Shown here: positions 24,746 to 36,400 of the stretch, one piece after another
How positions within the stretch are numbered: position 1 is the first letter of the stretch
Layout of the letters: each line of letters opens with the position of its first letter
Translations under genes and position numbers: made by a program
Notes under the pieces: model-generated
Told to the model about the DNA's origin: nothing
Seen by the model: only the letters and a program-made list of their open reading frames with translations
The model's database searches: none
DNA from: Mangifera indica
Taxonomy: Eukaryota; Streptophyta; Magnoliopsida; Sapindales; Anacardiaceae
Assembly (NCBI RefSeq): GCF_011075055.1
Contig: NC_058154.1
Coordinates: forward strand, 10,486,475-10,550,474
DNA: 64,000 nucleotides
Reading direction: 5' to 3'

Positions 24746-25239
24746 GATGAAATGACATATGATTTAATTATGCCAATGAAATAACTTTATTCATTGAATA
24801 TTAAACAAAACAATAAAAAACACAAGGGATGGAGCAAAGAAGAGACTTTGGAGAGAGAGAATGAAGATGACAGGTGCTTCAGTTACAGGGAAGAGTTAAA
24901 AAGGCCGAGAATGGCAAAAAGACTATTGTGTCCCCATCTTCTATAGATTTCATTAACGGAAATGCTTTATGGGTGGGTATTTGGCTTTTCCAAACTGAAC
25001 TGGGTGGTAACTTGTCATTTCAACAAACCTTCGGTGGGACATAGTGCTTTAGCCTTATTTATAAAAATACCTTATTTCGGCGTCGTATTTATAGTGCGAA
25101 GAACTGCAACTTTCAGTAAAAAGGCATTCTTATCTTTTGTGTTGATAAGCCCACGCGCTCTAAAGAGGATGTTGTTACAATCTCTCAATAATTACTCTTA
25201 TCGTTCAAATAAAATAAGATATTGGCAGCCCTTAAAGCC

Positions 25240-25790
25240 GTCAGGGTATGATCCGAATCGATTCAGTTTTAAAAATTGATCAATTTAATTCAAATTGATT
25301 TAAATTTATTTTGTTTAAATTGAAATCAAATCTAAGTAAAAAAAATTTAGCTTATTTTTAAAACTGAGTCAAACATCGAACTTGAGTTATGAGATGTTTG
25401 ACTTAAATTCAAAGTTTAAATTACTAATTTGAATTTATTGTTCTATTCACTCAAATTTGTGGCTTGAATTGACTTGAATTTATAATTTGAAATAGTGGTT
25501 TGAATTCGTGACTCAATTCAATTCAAATTCATAACTTAAATTAGTAATTTTAAATATTATTTCGGTAAAATAATATTATTTTATCAAAAACTACAAACTT
25601 GAGCTAGGAATTTGAGCTGTAAATTTGAATCATCAATTAAAATTGAATTGAGTTATGAATTCGAATAATTGATTCAAGTTACAAAACCGAACCAAGCTAA
25701 ATAATTTTTTATTTAAGTCAAACTTGAGCCAAAGAATATTTAGATTCAGTCTGACTCATGTCCACCCCTATCCAATAAGATAGCTTAAAT
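25240..25790. repeat. Repeat family 2, copy B
   Basis: Shares its order with 1565-2130: paired tttaaatt/aatttaaa text, a central TAAATATTATTTCGGTAAAA block, CTACAAACTTGAG, then aattgaatt text. The right end reads inward TAGGGGTGGACATGAG, a hAT-like terminus, while the left end near 25237 is CAGGGTATG. No 8-bp duplication was found, so the superfamily is only suggested. Confidence 0.5.
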
Positions 25791-27631
25791 AAAACAGATA
25801 AATGTGCCCATGCATGAGTTTGAGAGTATAGATTTGAAATCTAGTAATAATATATCTTTATTATAGTATGGTCGGTTATTAAATTTAAAATTTTATTTAT
25901 TTAGACTAATCGATTCAATCTTAAAAAGATAATCTAACACATATATGATTTAATTGTTACAAAAAAAATAAATCTATAATTCAAATAAAATAAAATAAAT
26001 TCAATTATGATTTATTATTGATAATAGAAAATGAAGTTACTCAATTATTGAAAAAAGTACTTCCATTCAAGAAAATAAATTGTTATTATGTTTTACAAAA
26101 TATAGTCTAAACAATTTTTCAATGAAAATATTTTCCCCGAAATGATTATACTAATTATTTACGTATATGTATTTTTAGGAAAAAGTTATAAAAAATAAAA
26201 TAATTTCATGAATTACATAAATTGTAAAATAATATAATTATTATTTTTTATATTGTCAAGCATGCATTTGTAGTAAATATTTATATTTCCTATTTTTTAT
26301 TTTTTTGAAATAATTTTCCCTAATTATCAATATCTTATAATATAATATAATATAATACAAGTATAAAATAATACATATTATGAGATATATCTAATTAATA
26401 CAATACAATAAATATATTATATGATATAATAATATCTTATAATATGGTATATATTATTGATACAAATTGATATACTTTTAAAAAAAAATAATGATAGAAT
26501 CAAAGTGTATATAAAAATTTTAAATTTTTTAAATTAATAACTTTTTAATTAAATTTTTTATTAATTTATTTTTTGAAAAATTATATTATAAATATTTAAT
26601 ATATAATATAAAAATTGAAATTAAAATTTTAATACAAAATACGATATACAATCCAATTTCCATAATATTTATAACAATTAACAAGAAAAGGTATTTAAAG
26701 CACATTTTTTGCTCTAAAGTAGTCAATTTTAGCTTTTGCACGGGCGTGCTGTCACGGGCGTGCTGTCACGTGCATCATGAAGCGCGGGAAAAGTATCAGT
26801 GAAAGTTTACTAAGCTCCTAATGAAAAGTTGGCCTGTTGGGTTTTTATCTTTGTTTTATCATTTTTATTAAATAATTAATAAAATAAGATTTTGTTACGT
26901 TAATAAAATTCCCATTTTACCCTTTACCGCCACGGCCCCAAGATCTTGACTCACCTGGATTTGATTTTAATTATAATTAAAAAAAATTTATTTCATTGTC
27001 TTGTAAAAATTACTTTGATTAAATTCAAAAAACGAGTTAAATTCAAACAAAACTTTTTTTAAACTCGACTCAAATCTTTTAGTTCGGTTTATTTGATAAA
27101 CTAAAAGTTTGTCAAAAAAATTATTAAAAAATTATCAAAAGATAAAAATCATTAAAAAAAGAAAAAATTACCCAAAAAAAAATTATCGAGAAAATGAAAC
27201 TATCATTGAAATTTCATTGATTTGATTATAACGAGTTAACTTGGCTCAATCTCAAATTAAAATTATATTTATTTAGATTTGATCTATTTAAATTGAATAT
27301 TATTCTGATCTCACTTTCAAATTAAATTTATTGTTTATACGAATCTCGAACATCTCCGTAATGATCAAAAAATACCCTATGAGATTGTAAAAATTAACTT
27401 TATAATAATAAATGGTTGATGTGCATGAGATTATCAACCTCTCTAGTAAAATAAAATAAACTCTAATAATAATAATATATAAATAATATATATTATAAAG
27501 AAGACATAGGTCAAGACTTCACTGTCAATGTCAACTCGTCTAGAAAGTCATCGTCTTCCGATGAAAATTATAGATGATCCATGATTAGACCCATGAACAA
27601 TTTTATGCCTTTTTTTTTTTATTTTAGTTTA
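25791..27631. other. AT-rich spacer with repeat family 1, copy C
   Basis: No gene is seen. About 26325-26660 is a third copy of AT-rich family 1 (TAATGATAGAATCAAAGTGT and the following blocks match copies A and B). At 26739-26767 a short tandem pair CACGGGCGTGCTGT stands out as GC-rich in AT-rich DNA. About 27000-27340 has aaactcg/tcaaatt words of the hAT-relic type. Confidence 0.4.
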
Positions 27632-28855
27632 GGCCAAATGATTATTTTTCACTCAAATTTTAATACAAATCTAATTTTTTATCTGTTATTTATGAAAATT
27701 TTAAATACTCGTATATCTGTTAAATTTTATTATTATTATCAAAAGTAAAATTATCATTTATTAAAATATTTAAAAAACTAAAAATTTATTATATTTTCTC
27801 TCATAAATTTAAAATTTAACAAATTTTCTTTTACCTAAGGTTTAAAAAATTAACATTTCTCTCTTAAGGTTTTTTAGCCACCACTGTCAGTAGTGGAAGA
27901 CCGTAATAGCACGTTCTCCCTCCCTCTCAGGTTCTCTATTAGACTCGCTCTATTTTCGACCATCACCAACCGATGAAGAGATGATTCTTCTTTATCTCAG
28001 ACGACAACAACGAGTCGTCGTCATCTTCATTGACAGACTAAAAAACGTCTTCATCTCTAGCTCGAAGTTGGCTGGGAAAGGAATGGGATTGACAAAGAAG
28101 CTAGGAAAGAGAGAAAATATCGTGGACATTATACTAGAAAAACTAGGGTTGGATACGAGCCAAGCCAAGCCGAACAAGGTCTGACTCATTTTTTGTGAGC
28201 CCAAGTTTGGGTTCGGGTTCGGGTTCGGGTTCACGCTCACCAAGCTCACTAAACACATGTACGTGTTTAACTCGTTTTATAATTTTAGTGTTCAGTATCG
28301 GCTCACACTTAGCTTGGGTTCACTTTGATTGGCTTTGGGCTCGCATTTCAAGCTCAACAACTTAGCTTTAGACTTGTATTTTAGGGAATGAACGGTGTCA
28401 TTTGTTCCAAGTTAAAAATTTTTTCATTTGAGTGAGTAGCTCGCGAGCTAATCTCAACTCACTCAACTTGTGTTCGGATTCAAGCTCGTGTTCATTTTTT
28501 ACTTAAAATCTAAGCTCGCATTCGTACTTGGACTCGTTTAAGACAAGTTCGGCTAAGGCTCATTCAAGCAAAACTCGTTTCGAGTTTGAATAAACTCACT
28601 TTAAATCTAGCCCTAGGAAAAACCCTATAAGGAAATGTAAGTTTTTCAAACTTTGAGTGGAGAGAATTGTTAGTTTTTAAACTTGGAGGGGGTGAAAATA
28701 TATTAAAATTTTAGGTTTTTAAAATATTTTAATAAAAGATAATTTTACTCCTCATAATAACATTAAAATTTAACAAACAATTGGGTATGTGAATTTTTTA
28801 TAGTTAGCGGGTGAAAAGTTAAACTTGCATATGGGTGGGAAGTAGTCAAACTTGT
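27632..28855. mobile_element. Aged Mutator-type GGCCAAA element with hAT inside
   Basis: The left end GGCCAAATGATTATTTTTCA and the inverse right end, ending TTTGACTACTTCCCACCC, are diverged forms of the GGCCAAACGACTATTTCCCA terminus. The flanks TTTAGTTTA and TTGAGTTTG agree at 7 of 9 positions. Removing the 472-bp hAT-type insertion at 28144 leaves about 740 bp, similar to the 763-bp relative at 52025. A short ORF at 27981-28184 lies across its centre and is not considered a gene. Confidence 0.65.
28144..28615. mobile_element. hAT-type element nested in Mutator-type element
   Basis: 472 bp with ends TAGGGTTGGAT and, inverted, TAGGGCTAGAT, flanked by AGAAAAAC (28136-28143) and GGAAAAAC (28616-28623), a 7-of-8 match to an 8-bp target duplication typical of hAT transposons. 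The interior is rich in gctcac/gagctc words and includes a four-unit GGGTTC tandem run near 28209-28232. No transposase is present. Confidence 0.75.
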
Positions 28856-28859
28856 TTGA

Positions 28860-29195
28860 GTTTGTGATCGAGTTCAATTGAAATGATTCCATAATGAGTT
28901 TGATTCAAGTTAGTTTAAGTTTAAGAGTTTAATATTTTCGAGCATGAGTTTGAACTCGAGCTTTAAAGATATTCGACTAGTAAAACTCGTAAGCCTAAAA
29001 AATTCGATACAAATAGACTAAAATGATATTGTTTTAACTAATACGTATCAAAATAATATTGTTTTAATATCAAATTGAATTCAAAAATCGATTCGAACTT
29101 AAACTTTACTCATCTCAAATGAATCAAACTCAAACAACTTTAAAACAAACTCAAACTTAAATGAGCTCGAATCCAACCTTAAATGATATGGGTAG
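28860..29195. repeat. hAT-type relic
   Basis: Contains the paired AAAATGATATTGTTTTAACT and CAAAATAATATTGTTTTAAT blocks diagnostic of the window's TAGGGTTGG hAT-type family, and ends in GAGCTCGAATCCAACCTTA. Terminal bases are eroded and no target duplication is visible. Confidence 0.45.
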
Positions 29196-29434
29196 AAAGC
29201 CATATTGTTGACATACCCAAAATAAATTCCTAACCGATGAAAACGTTATTAGTTAATATCAAAGACCCGAAACATTATTCTATTTCGAAAATCGAACGGC
29301 CGTTGAGAGATTTTGAAAATGCAAATAAAAATTTCAATCCCAAGGGTAGCTTCAATACAACTATTGATTTTTGTGGAGTTTTTTAATTTAGTTTTAGACG
29401 TTTAAGCCAAATCACTCGTAAACCTTATACGCCA

Positions 29435-29742
29435 TAGGGTTGGATTCGAATCGAGCCAATTCAAGTTTGAGCTCGGCTCGGTTCGAGCCCGAAATGAACC
29501 GAGCTCTGCTCGGCTCGATCGAGCTCGAGCTGGCTCGGTAATTTTTTTAAAAAAATTTTTTATACAAAACGATGTCGTTTTGATCCATATATATATACAA
29601 AACAGTGTTATTTTGATATGAAAAACGAGCCGAGCTGAAAACGAGTCGAACTCGAGCGGAGCCGAGTTTGGCTTGACTCGAGCTTGAGCCGCCAAAAAAA
29701 CCGAGCCGAGCCCGAGCTCGGCTCGGTTCAAATCCAGCCCTA
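29435..29742. mobile_element. hAT-type MITE, best-preserved copy
   Basis: 308 bp bounded by perfect 8-bp direct repeats ATACGCCA (29427-29434 and 29743-29750). The ends TAGGGTTGGATTCGAA and, inverted, TAGGGCTGGATTTGAA are terminal inverted repeats. The subterminal region is dense in CGAGC/GCTCG words (GAGCTCGGCTCGGTTC), which may act as transposase-binding repeats, and the centre has two ACGATGTCGTTTTGAT-like blocks. No coding capacity; it would need an external hAT transposase. Confidence 0.9.
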
Positions 29743-29793
29743 ATACGCCAAAATATTAATGATAAGAGCTATGCTAACCCCAACCATCGTACA

Positions 29794-30297
29794 TAGGGTT
29801 GTTTAAAATTATCCAATTACTAAATTGAGTTAATTTTTAAATTAATTTGTCTAATTTTCAAAATTAGTTAATCAAACTAAACCGATTTAAAATAGTTAAA
29901 TAAAAAATTAGTAAAATATTGAACATATTTTCAAAAAGAATTGAAAAATAATAAAATAGGATAATTCTTTGAAGATTAATGCTATATGCACAATTTTTAT
30001 ATACAAATAAATACGTGTTATCACGTGATTGGATATTTAAAAATTAAAGATAAACTAACATCAAATGAATAGTGACATGTCATTGGTTATATATATAGTA
30101 TTATTATTCTTTGAAATTCGCTTCAAAACCGGTTTACTAAAAATTTGGATTAGTTAATTGGTATATTCGATTTAATTCAAAATCGATTAATCTTTAAATC
30201 GATTCGACTTCTGTTCATAATTTTTTTCAAACTGAAAATTTGATTCAATTAAAAAAATTATCAAACTAATTCGATTAACCGATTTTAAACACCCTAA
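29794..30297. mobile_element. TAGGGTGTTTAAAA inverted-repeat element, nested insertion
   Basis: The left end TAGGGTTGTTTAAAAT and the inverse right end TAGGGTGTTTAAAATCGG form terminal inverted repeats rich in aatcgatt/ccgattt words. About 29975-30115 inside it resembles the CAATAAAAC MITE family (ACGTGTTATCACGTGATTGG), so it is probably nested. No target duplication was fixed for either. Confidence 0.5.
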
Positions 30298-31124
30298 TGA
30301 TAAGGTGTAGCGGTGCAACATTTGTTAGCACAAACTCTATTGACAGTCACCAGAATGCTACAAAAAAATCACTAGGACTACAGTGAACTTAAACCAAACT
30401 TTGGGACGAAATATTATTATCCAAAATATAGGAAATAAAAAAAGAAAAATTAGAAGAGGCATAGAGAATGAAAATGCAAAGGGGGGGATTGTCATTTACA
30501 TAGAATGGTAGCCAACAATGGGTGTCCATGTCTATTAAATAATGAAGACTTTTATCTTTATGATCATGCATAGCACACTTGAAATTTATGGTGGTGTCTT
30601 CTCTCTTAGTGACAAAGAACATGTTCATGGACCCAATTAGGCCCACCTTTTGGCCCATGGAAAGGCCTTGTCTCCTTGCATTTCAACACATATGAAGCCT
30701 AGAGACAACAATGGAGAGGGGGAGGGCTGGGCTGACCATCCATGTTTCTGTCTCTGTCATTGTATGTGAGACACATCTCGTCCTCTTTATAAAAATTACA
30801 GACAATTCATGTTCTCTAGCTGGGGTAAGTACTATTATAAGAATGATATTGGAATAAATAATTAAAAATTTAATACATATTTTGTAAATTATATTTTAAA
30901 AAAAAGGTACGAGATGAAAAAAGTATAAGATGTGACAAAGATATATTTATCTTTGTGTTCGTTTATGTTAGGGAATCCTCTTCCCATATGAGAAAAGGTG
31001 CGGTGGGAACCCTATTTTTAGGGACAAGTTGTCATCCCTAACGTAGTTTCTTGTGATCATAGGTTTTTCTTTGGTTATTTGTTACAACATATGTACAACT
31101 TCATTTTGACAATCTATTCATTGA
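30298..31124. other. Spacer without recognised gene
   Basis: Unique-looking DNA with a GGGGGGG run near 30481. A minus-strand ORF of 89 codons (30389-30658) has no motif I recognise. TATAAAAATTACAG at 30787 could be a chance TATA-like site. Nothing else is supported. Confidence 0.3.
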
Positions 31125-31282
31125 AGGTAATGTTACATGTAAATATTTTTAATACACAGATAATATGTTATCATGTGATTAGATATTATTTTATCTTTAA
31201 TTCAGAATCATCCAATCATATAATAATGTATCATCTATACACTTAAATTATGTACTAAAAATGTGTACATATAATTTTATTG
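31125..31282. mobile_element. Mutator-type MITE, CAATAAAAC family
   Basis: A 158-bp near-palindrome with the two canonical family ends (AGGTAATGTTACATG at the left; inverted CAATAAAATTATATG at the right). The flanks ATTCATTGA (31116-31124) and ATTTATTGA (31283-31291) match at 8 of 9 positions, a slightly aged Mutator-type target duplication. Further family-like sequence continues at about 31555-31800, where the copies are too mixed to delimit. Confidence 0.75.
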
Positions 31283-32186
31283 ATTTATTGAATAAACCGA
31301 ATGGACTTGAACCTTTTTTGGGTAACAAGATTAATGGCATAATAATTATGGAATGATTTTATATTCTTATTTATTCTAAGATGCTAAAGTTAAATAAATT
31401 TTGTTTCAATTGTAATGTTGAGACGACATTGTTAATTTTTTGCTATCTAATATTAATATATTTATACTAATGTATGAAAAACTATATATTAAAATTGGGA
31501 AATTAATTGAGTGAAAATGGGATCTTTCAAATGCCCCACAAATTACTCACAAACTTTTGAATACATAAAATTATACGTATATATTTCTGAGTATACAAAT
31601 AAAGACATATATTATGTGTCATATTTAAAGGGTTAAGATGAAAGAGTATTGTTACGTTCATAAATAATATGTACAACTTTGTGTACAAGTAATGATATAT
31701 CAGTATATGATAGTGCAGTTTAAAATTAGAGATAAAATAATATTCAATCATATAAAAACATATAATTATTTGTACATAAAATTGTATAAATTATTTATGC
31801 ATATAATTTATTATAAGGTGAAATATGTAAAAGAGTTAATTTTAAAAATATTTCAAAATGTTTAGAAAGTAAAATTACCATTTTACCCTTATAACATTAG
31901 TTTTTTTTACTAAGTTTAATTTTATGGAAAGTGTGATTTATACCATCAAAGCGTGAAAAGTATTTTTGGCTCAACCATTGGGTGTAGAGGTGTTGGTAGG
32001 TTGAGTCAATCTGAAAAATACAGAAGACCCATGACCTAACCTTATGTAAATAGGGTTGGGTAGTGCCAGGCCAGATCTCCGATTAATTTTAATAAAAAAA
32101 AATATTTTATATTATAATTATTATTTAATTATTTATTTTTTAATAATTATGTAAACAATAGCACACTAGGTTGGCTTGCTTGTAGG
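31283..32186. other. Spacer with mixed MITE remnants
   Basis: About 31555-31800 carries CAATAAAAC-family words (TATACAAATAAAG, AATATTCAATCATAT) in an arrangement suggesting two overlapping copies. About 31980-32080 is GC-richer (GTTGGTAGGTTGAGTC), perhaps one end of another element into which the hAT MITE at 32187 inserted. No gene is seen. Confidence 0.35.
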
Positions 32187-32472
32187 TAGGGTTGGATTCG
32201 AACCAAGCCAGCTCGAGCTCGGCTCGGACGAGCCCGAAACGAGCCGATCTTAGCCAAGCTAGGTCGAGCTTGAGCTACTTGCCTGATTTTTTAATTAAAA
32301 ATTTTGATAGAAAACGACATCGTTTTAATCAATATGCATTAAAAAGATGTCGTTTTAATAACGAAAAACGAATCGAGTAGAATTCGAGCTGAGTTTGAGC
32401 TTGACTTTAACGAGTTCGAGCTCAACTATATGTGAACCGAACTGAGCTCGGTTCGATTCAAATCCAACCCTA
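32187..32472. mobile_element. hAT-type MITE
   Basis: 286 bp of the same family as 29435-29742: ends TAGGGTTGGATTCGAAC and, inverted, TAGGGTTGGATTTGAATC. The flanks CTTGTAGG and CCCGTAGG agree at 6 of 8 positions. The centre has AAAACGACATCGTTTTAATC and a second AGATGTCGTTTTAAT block. It lies about 1 kb upstream of the MUCI70-like start codon. Confidence 0.8.
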
Positions 32473-33452
32473 CCCGTAGGCCTAATGCCCAGACCCAAAG
32501 CTCATACGCTTGGACGACTTGCTATAGTATTAGATTGTCTTTTTAGGTTAGACAATTTTTTTGTGCTTTAGATTGGGCCACGAGTCGGTTCGGCCCATTT
32601 GTCGTGTCCACATGCTGGGAAAATGCAATTTACTTTTCTTTTTTTTTTTAAATATAATTGAATTCTAATTTATGTATAATTTTCTAAAGTTTTAAAATCA
32701 AATATTTAGCTATTAAACAAGGTTGTCACAACATCATAAAATAGGAACAGTTACAGTGGACAAAATCTTGAGGCTTTGTGTTGTTTTTCAATTCATGAAA
32801 TACTTGTCACGTTCCCGGTTCCCCGTACCAGCAACAATTTCACCAATTCTCAAATTCCTATAAACGCTTTTTCATGTATTTCCACCAATAGTACTTCAAT
32901 TTTTCACGTTGGAAAACACAACCCACATCATAAAATTCTTTAAAGGTATGCATTTCAGTAAATTTTGTTTTTGGAGTTCGGATTAGAAGTTAATAATAAT
33001 AATCTATTATAGCGGGAATCAATGCAGGCAATCAATTTTGTAATTTGATTTATTTTTTGGTTGTCAGATATGAAATCACATTGGTTTTTGAAATCAAGTT
33101 TAGTGAGATTGATTTTGCGGCAAACCCAGAGTGCCATTTTTTTTCATAATTTTGGAATTTTAGTGAACTTTTCGGTGATTAAGTTTTTGAATTCTTGTAT
33201 TTTTATTATAAATTGAATTAATTCAGCTTTTTAGTGAAATTTCAAGAATTGGGCCATTGCTTTTTTTGTTGGGTTTTTGATCAGTTGAGTCAGTTTCATG
33301 AATTTGTTGGGAAATTTAGTTAAAGTTTCAGGAGTTGGGCTATTGTGTAAAGCGTAGTAATTTGATCTAAGCAAAATTTTTGTTTGGGGCAAAGTCTGAC
33401 TGTGTAATTTGAAGGAGATGAGAGGTGAACTAATTGAGGAATTTGAGATACA
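32473..33452 (+). promoter_or_regulatory. Upstream region of MUCI70-like gene
   Basis: After the hAT MITE there is GC-richer text (32560-32620), then likely promoter and leader. CTATAAACGC near 32861 could be a TATA box. AAAGGTATGC near 32942 looks like a donor, so a 5' untranslated intron is possible; its acceptor was not fixed. No separate gene is seen. Confidence 0.35.
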
Positions 33453-36400
33453 ATGACTGGAGGGTCATTGGGGATACGCACGGCGAGTAATGGGTCACTG
33501 CAGTCACTCAGCAACGGTGTTGGTTCAGTGTCATCCCATCAAACGAAATCGATATCAGCAATATCTGGAAGAAAGCCTCCTTCAAAGATGTTACTGTCAG
33601 GTTCCAGAGAAAGGGAGAAAGACAGGTTTTTAGCATTTGTATGTTGCAAATATATAGGCCGTAGAAAAGTAACAATGCTGCTGCTTGTAGTCCTTGCTCT
33701 CTTGGTCTTTACGTTGGGTCCCTTCATAGTTAATAAAGGTTCGCACTCCTTGTTTTATTGCTACATTTTCATTTACTATGAAATTTAAGAATTGTTTTCT
33801 GTATGGCTGATGAAAATCGGGTACTTGCTTAAGTTATTTAGCATATTAAGGACTGTAATAATTTTTACTCCACATTTGCTTATTATAGAGCTTGCCTCAA
33901 GTTTTATTTAGACTACAGAGCATTAATAATGAGAATGTAATTGATAACAAGCATTAAGGTTTTTTTGAATACCAAACATGAGAGAATGTAATAATTGATG
34001 CTTTCTACAAGCCATTATATTATCAGCTTGCTTTCTTTAGTTTTTTGAGGTAATAGTTGGTATCATGGTTTTGCTCACTGTGCAATTGATGCTCCAGAAA
34101 GTAGCAGTTTGAATGTTGATAAACGTACTGGAAGGTTGGTCCCATATGGCAACTCAGGGGCAGGCAATCCTGTAGTTGATATGGCTTTTCTAGAAAATAA
34201 CTCAGAGGGTAAAAATACTTATACAAGAATTGACATGAGAGGAAGTGATGAAAGTAGAGCCCAGCATCCTCCTCCTCCTCCTTCCTCAATCAAAGCAGTT
34301 ATTCCTCTGTCACATCATCCATGCAAGAATTTTGCATTTCCTCCTCCCCCTCCGCCTGGTTTCCAGAGACCAGGACCACGACGTAAGTTTTTAGTTGTCA
34401 TTCCTCTTGTTTTTGTTAACATCATTAAAATTTAAGGAATATCGTGCCTTAAGGACTGGTTAAAATAAAAGATGATTTTCTGATACCTTAGCATGAATTA
34501 GTCAATAGGTTGATTATTAGTTAGCAACTGATTCAATTATTTAAATTCTTTATGGTTTTGATGCCATTCATTTCTGATCATCACCATCACTATCACGATC
34601 TATCTATTTTATCATAGAGGATTGATTTAAACGTATTGTTGTAAAAGAAATTTTTGGATACTTTGCTAGGACCTAGTGAATGCTATAGTTTTAATTGAAA
34701 TAGCAAATCTGCATGTCTGATATATATCCTGTGATTATGATTCAGTCTTGTTCTTGTTCGTCCATTTATACAGCATGTCCTGTATGTTACCTCCCCGTGG
34801 AGCAGGCAATAGCTAGTATGCCAAGTTCCCAATCAGCATCCCCTCTGCTCCAGAAATTGACATATGTTCAAGATGAAAATCCTGTTAAAACTGAACCACA
34901 TGGAGGTTCTGACTTTGGTGGATATCCTTCTTTAAAACAGAGATTTGATTCTTTTGACATTAAAGAGTCCATGACAGTGCACTGTGGGTAGGTTTATTAT
35001 TTGTTGGTTGTTTAATATGATACTCTTTTAGCTGTTTTAGATTATGATTATATTATTAATTATTATTATTATTTTGGGTATGATTCAAATTTTTCTTTTT
35101 GTGCCATTTTTGTTGTTCATATATATTTTCATTTTATTTAGATTTGTCAAAGGAAGTAAACCTGGAGTCCGAACTGGGTTTGATTTTGATGAAGCTGACC
35201 TCGCAGAGTTGGAGCAATTCCATGAGGTCATTGTTGCTTCAGCTATATTTGGTACTGCTGAGCAAAACTGAGTTATATAGAGAAGTTTTTACTTCTGCCT
35301 TCATATTTTCTGATCATGGCATCTGTGGCAGGGAATTATGATTTATTACAGCAGCCCCAGAACCTTAGTGAAGCAGCAAGGAAAAATATCCCTTTCTATA
35401 TGTTTATTGATGAAGAGACAGAAGCTTATATGAAGAATTCTAGCATCCTAGACAGCAGTAAGATAGTTGGATTGTGGAGAATTATTGTCGTCACGAACAT
35501 CCCTTATAGTGATGCAAGACGTAATGGAAAGGTCAATTTTGATTTATTCAATTTTAACCTTTAAGAAATGTGGTTAAATTACTTGCAATTTTGTTTTTGT
35601 TCCTTTTCCCCTCCGATTAGCATCTATAATGTCCTAATATTATTTTGTAGTTTTAACTGTTTTGATATTAAAATATCTGCATGAGAAAATATGACAAGAT
35701 TTTAGTAAGCTGTCATTAGCATGGCATTATATCATTTGGGAATGACTAAGTGTACCAGCCTTTATTTATCTGTGGGATGTACTTTTATTAGTTTCCGTCA
35801 GTTCAATGCACAAATTCTTCGGAACAAAGATGGCTTTGATGGGTTATCTCAAGTATTAGATCATTTTGAGATACATCTCGATTATAATTATTTGTTCAAG
35901 TATGCCTTGTTTGAAAGGATAATTTAGTTAAAAAATATATTTATGTATTATGACAAAACAATGTTTAGTACTGGAGAAATAATTTTTATGCAGTATAGAT
36001 ATCACTCTTATGTGCTGTTAGGTGATGTTGATTTTGCTATTGTGTTAAGTGGTGCTTTCATTTTTCAGTTTGCTGGATGTCATTGACCTGGCATATACAT
36101 GTTTCAGGTTTCAAAGCTTCTTTTGCACAGGATTTTCCCCAATGTTCGATATTCTATATGGATTGATGCAAAGCTCCAGCTTATTAAGGATCCATATCAA
36201 ATTCTTGAGAGGTGCAACTATTTTCTGTTTGTGTCATCCTTCATTTAGGCATTGTTGGACCTGAAGTGGTGTATCTAAGATTCTAAGAAGAGGGTAATGC
36301 TATGCAATCTGTGGTTTTTTTTCTTTCGTGCATACATCTTGTTTTGATCTATTTGGCATTGAGGTTATGAAACAATAATCTCCCAGCCTCTGGGCTGATT

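Larger units (their letters stand above)
21781..25054. mobile_element. Outer Mutator-type element hosting two nested elements
   Basis: The left arm (21781-21875, with TTTGGAAAAGCCAAATACCC) and the inverse right arm (about 24950-25054) align over about 100 bp. The right end, read inward, is GGCTAAAGCACTATGTCCCA, clearly related to the GGCCAAACGACTATTTCCCA end of the element nested inside it. The flanks ATATTTATG and TTATTTATA agree at 7 of 9 positions, fitting a Mutator target duplication. Without its two insertions it would be about 1.5 kb. It carries a GC-rich coding-like stretch (22812-23300) but no transposase was recognised, so it is non-autonomous. Confidence 0.65.

Noticed and set aside
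27981..28184. 67-codon ORF with basic residues
   Set aside because: It crosses the centre of an aged Mutator-type element and runs into the nested hAT-type insertion.
28209..28232. GGGTTC tandem run as telomere-like DNA
   Set aside because: Only four units, not the plant TTTAGGG repeat, and inside a hAT-type element.
29402..29731. 109-codon minus-strand ORF
   Set aside because: It coincides with the hAT-type MITE and reads its GAGC words as Arg/Ala/Glu/Ser runs.
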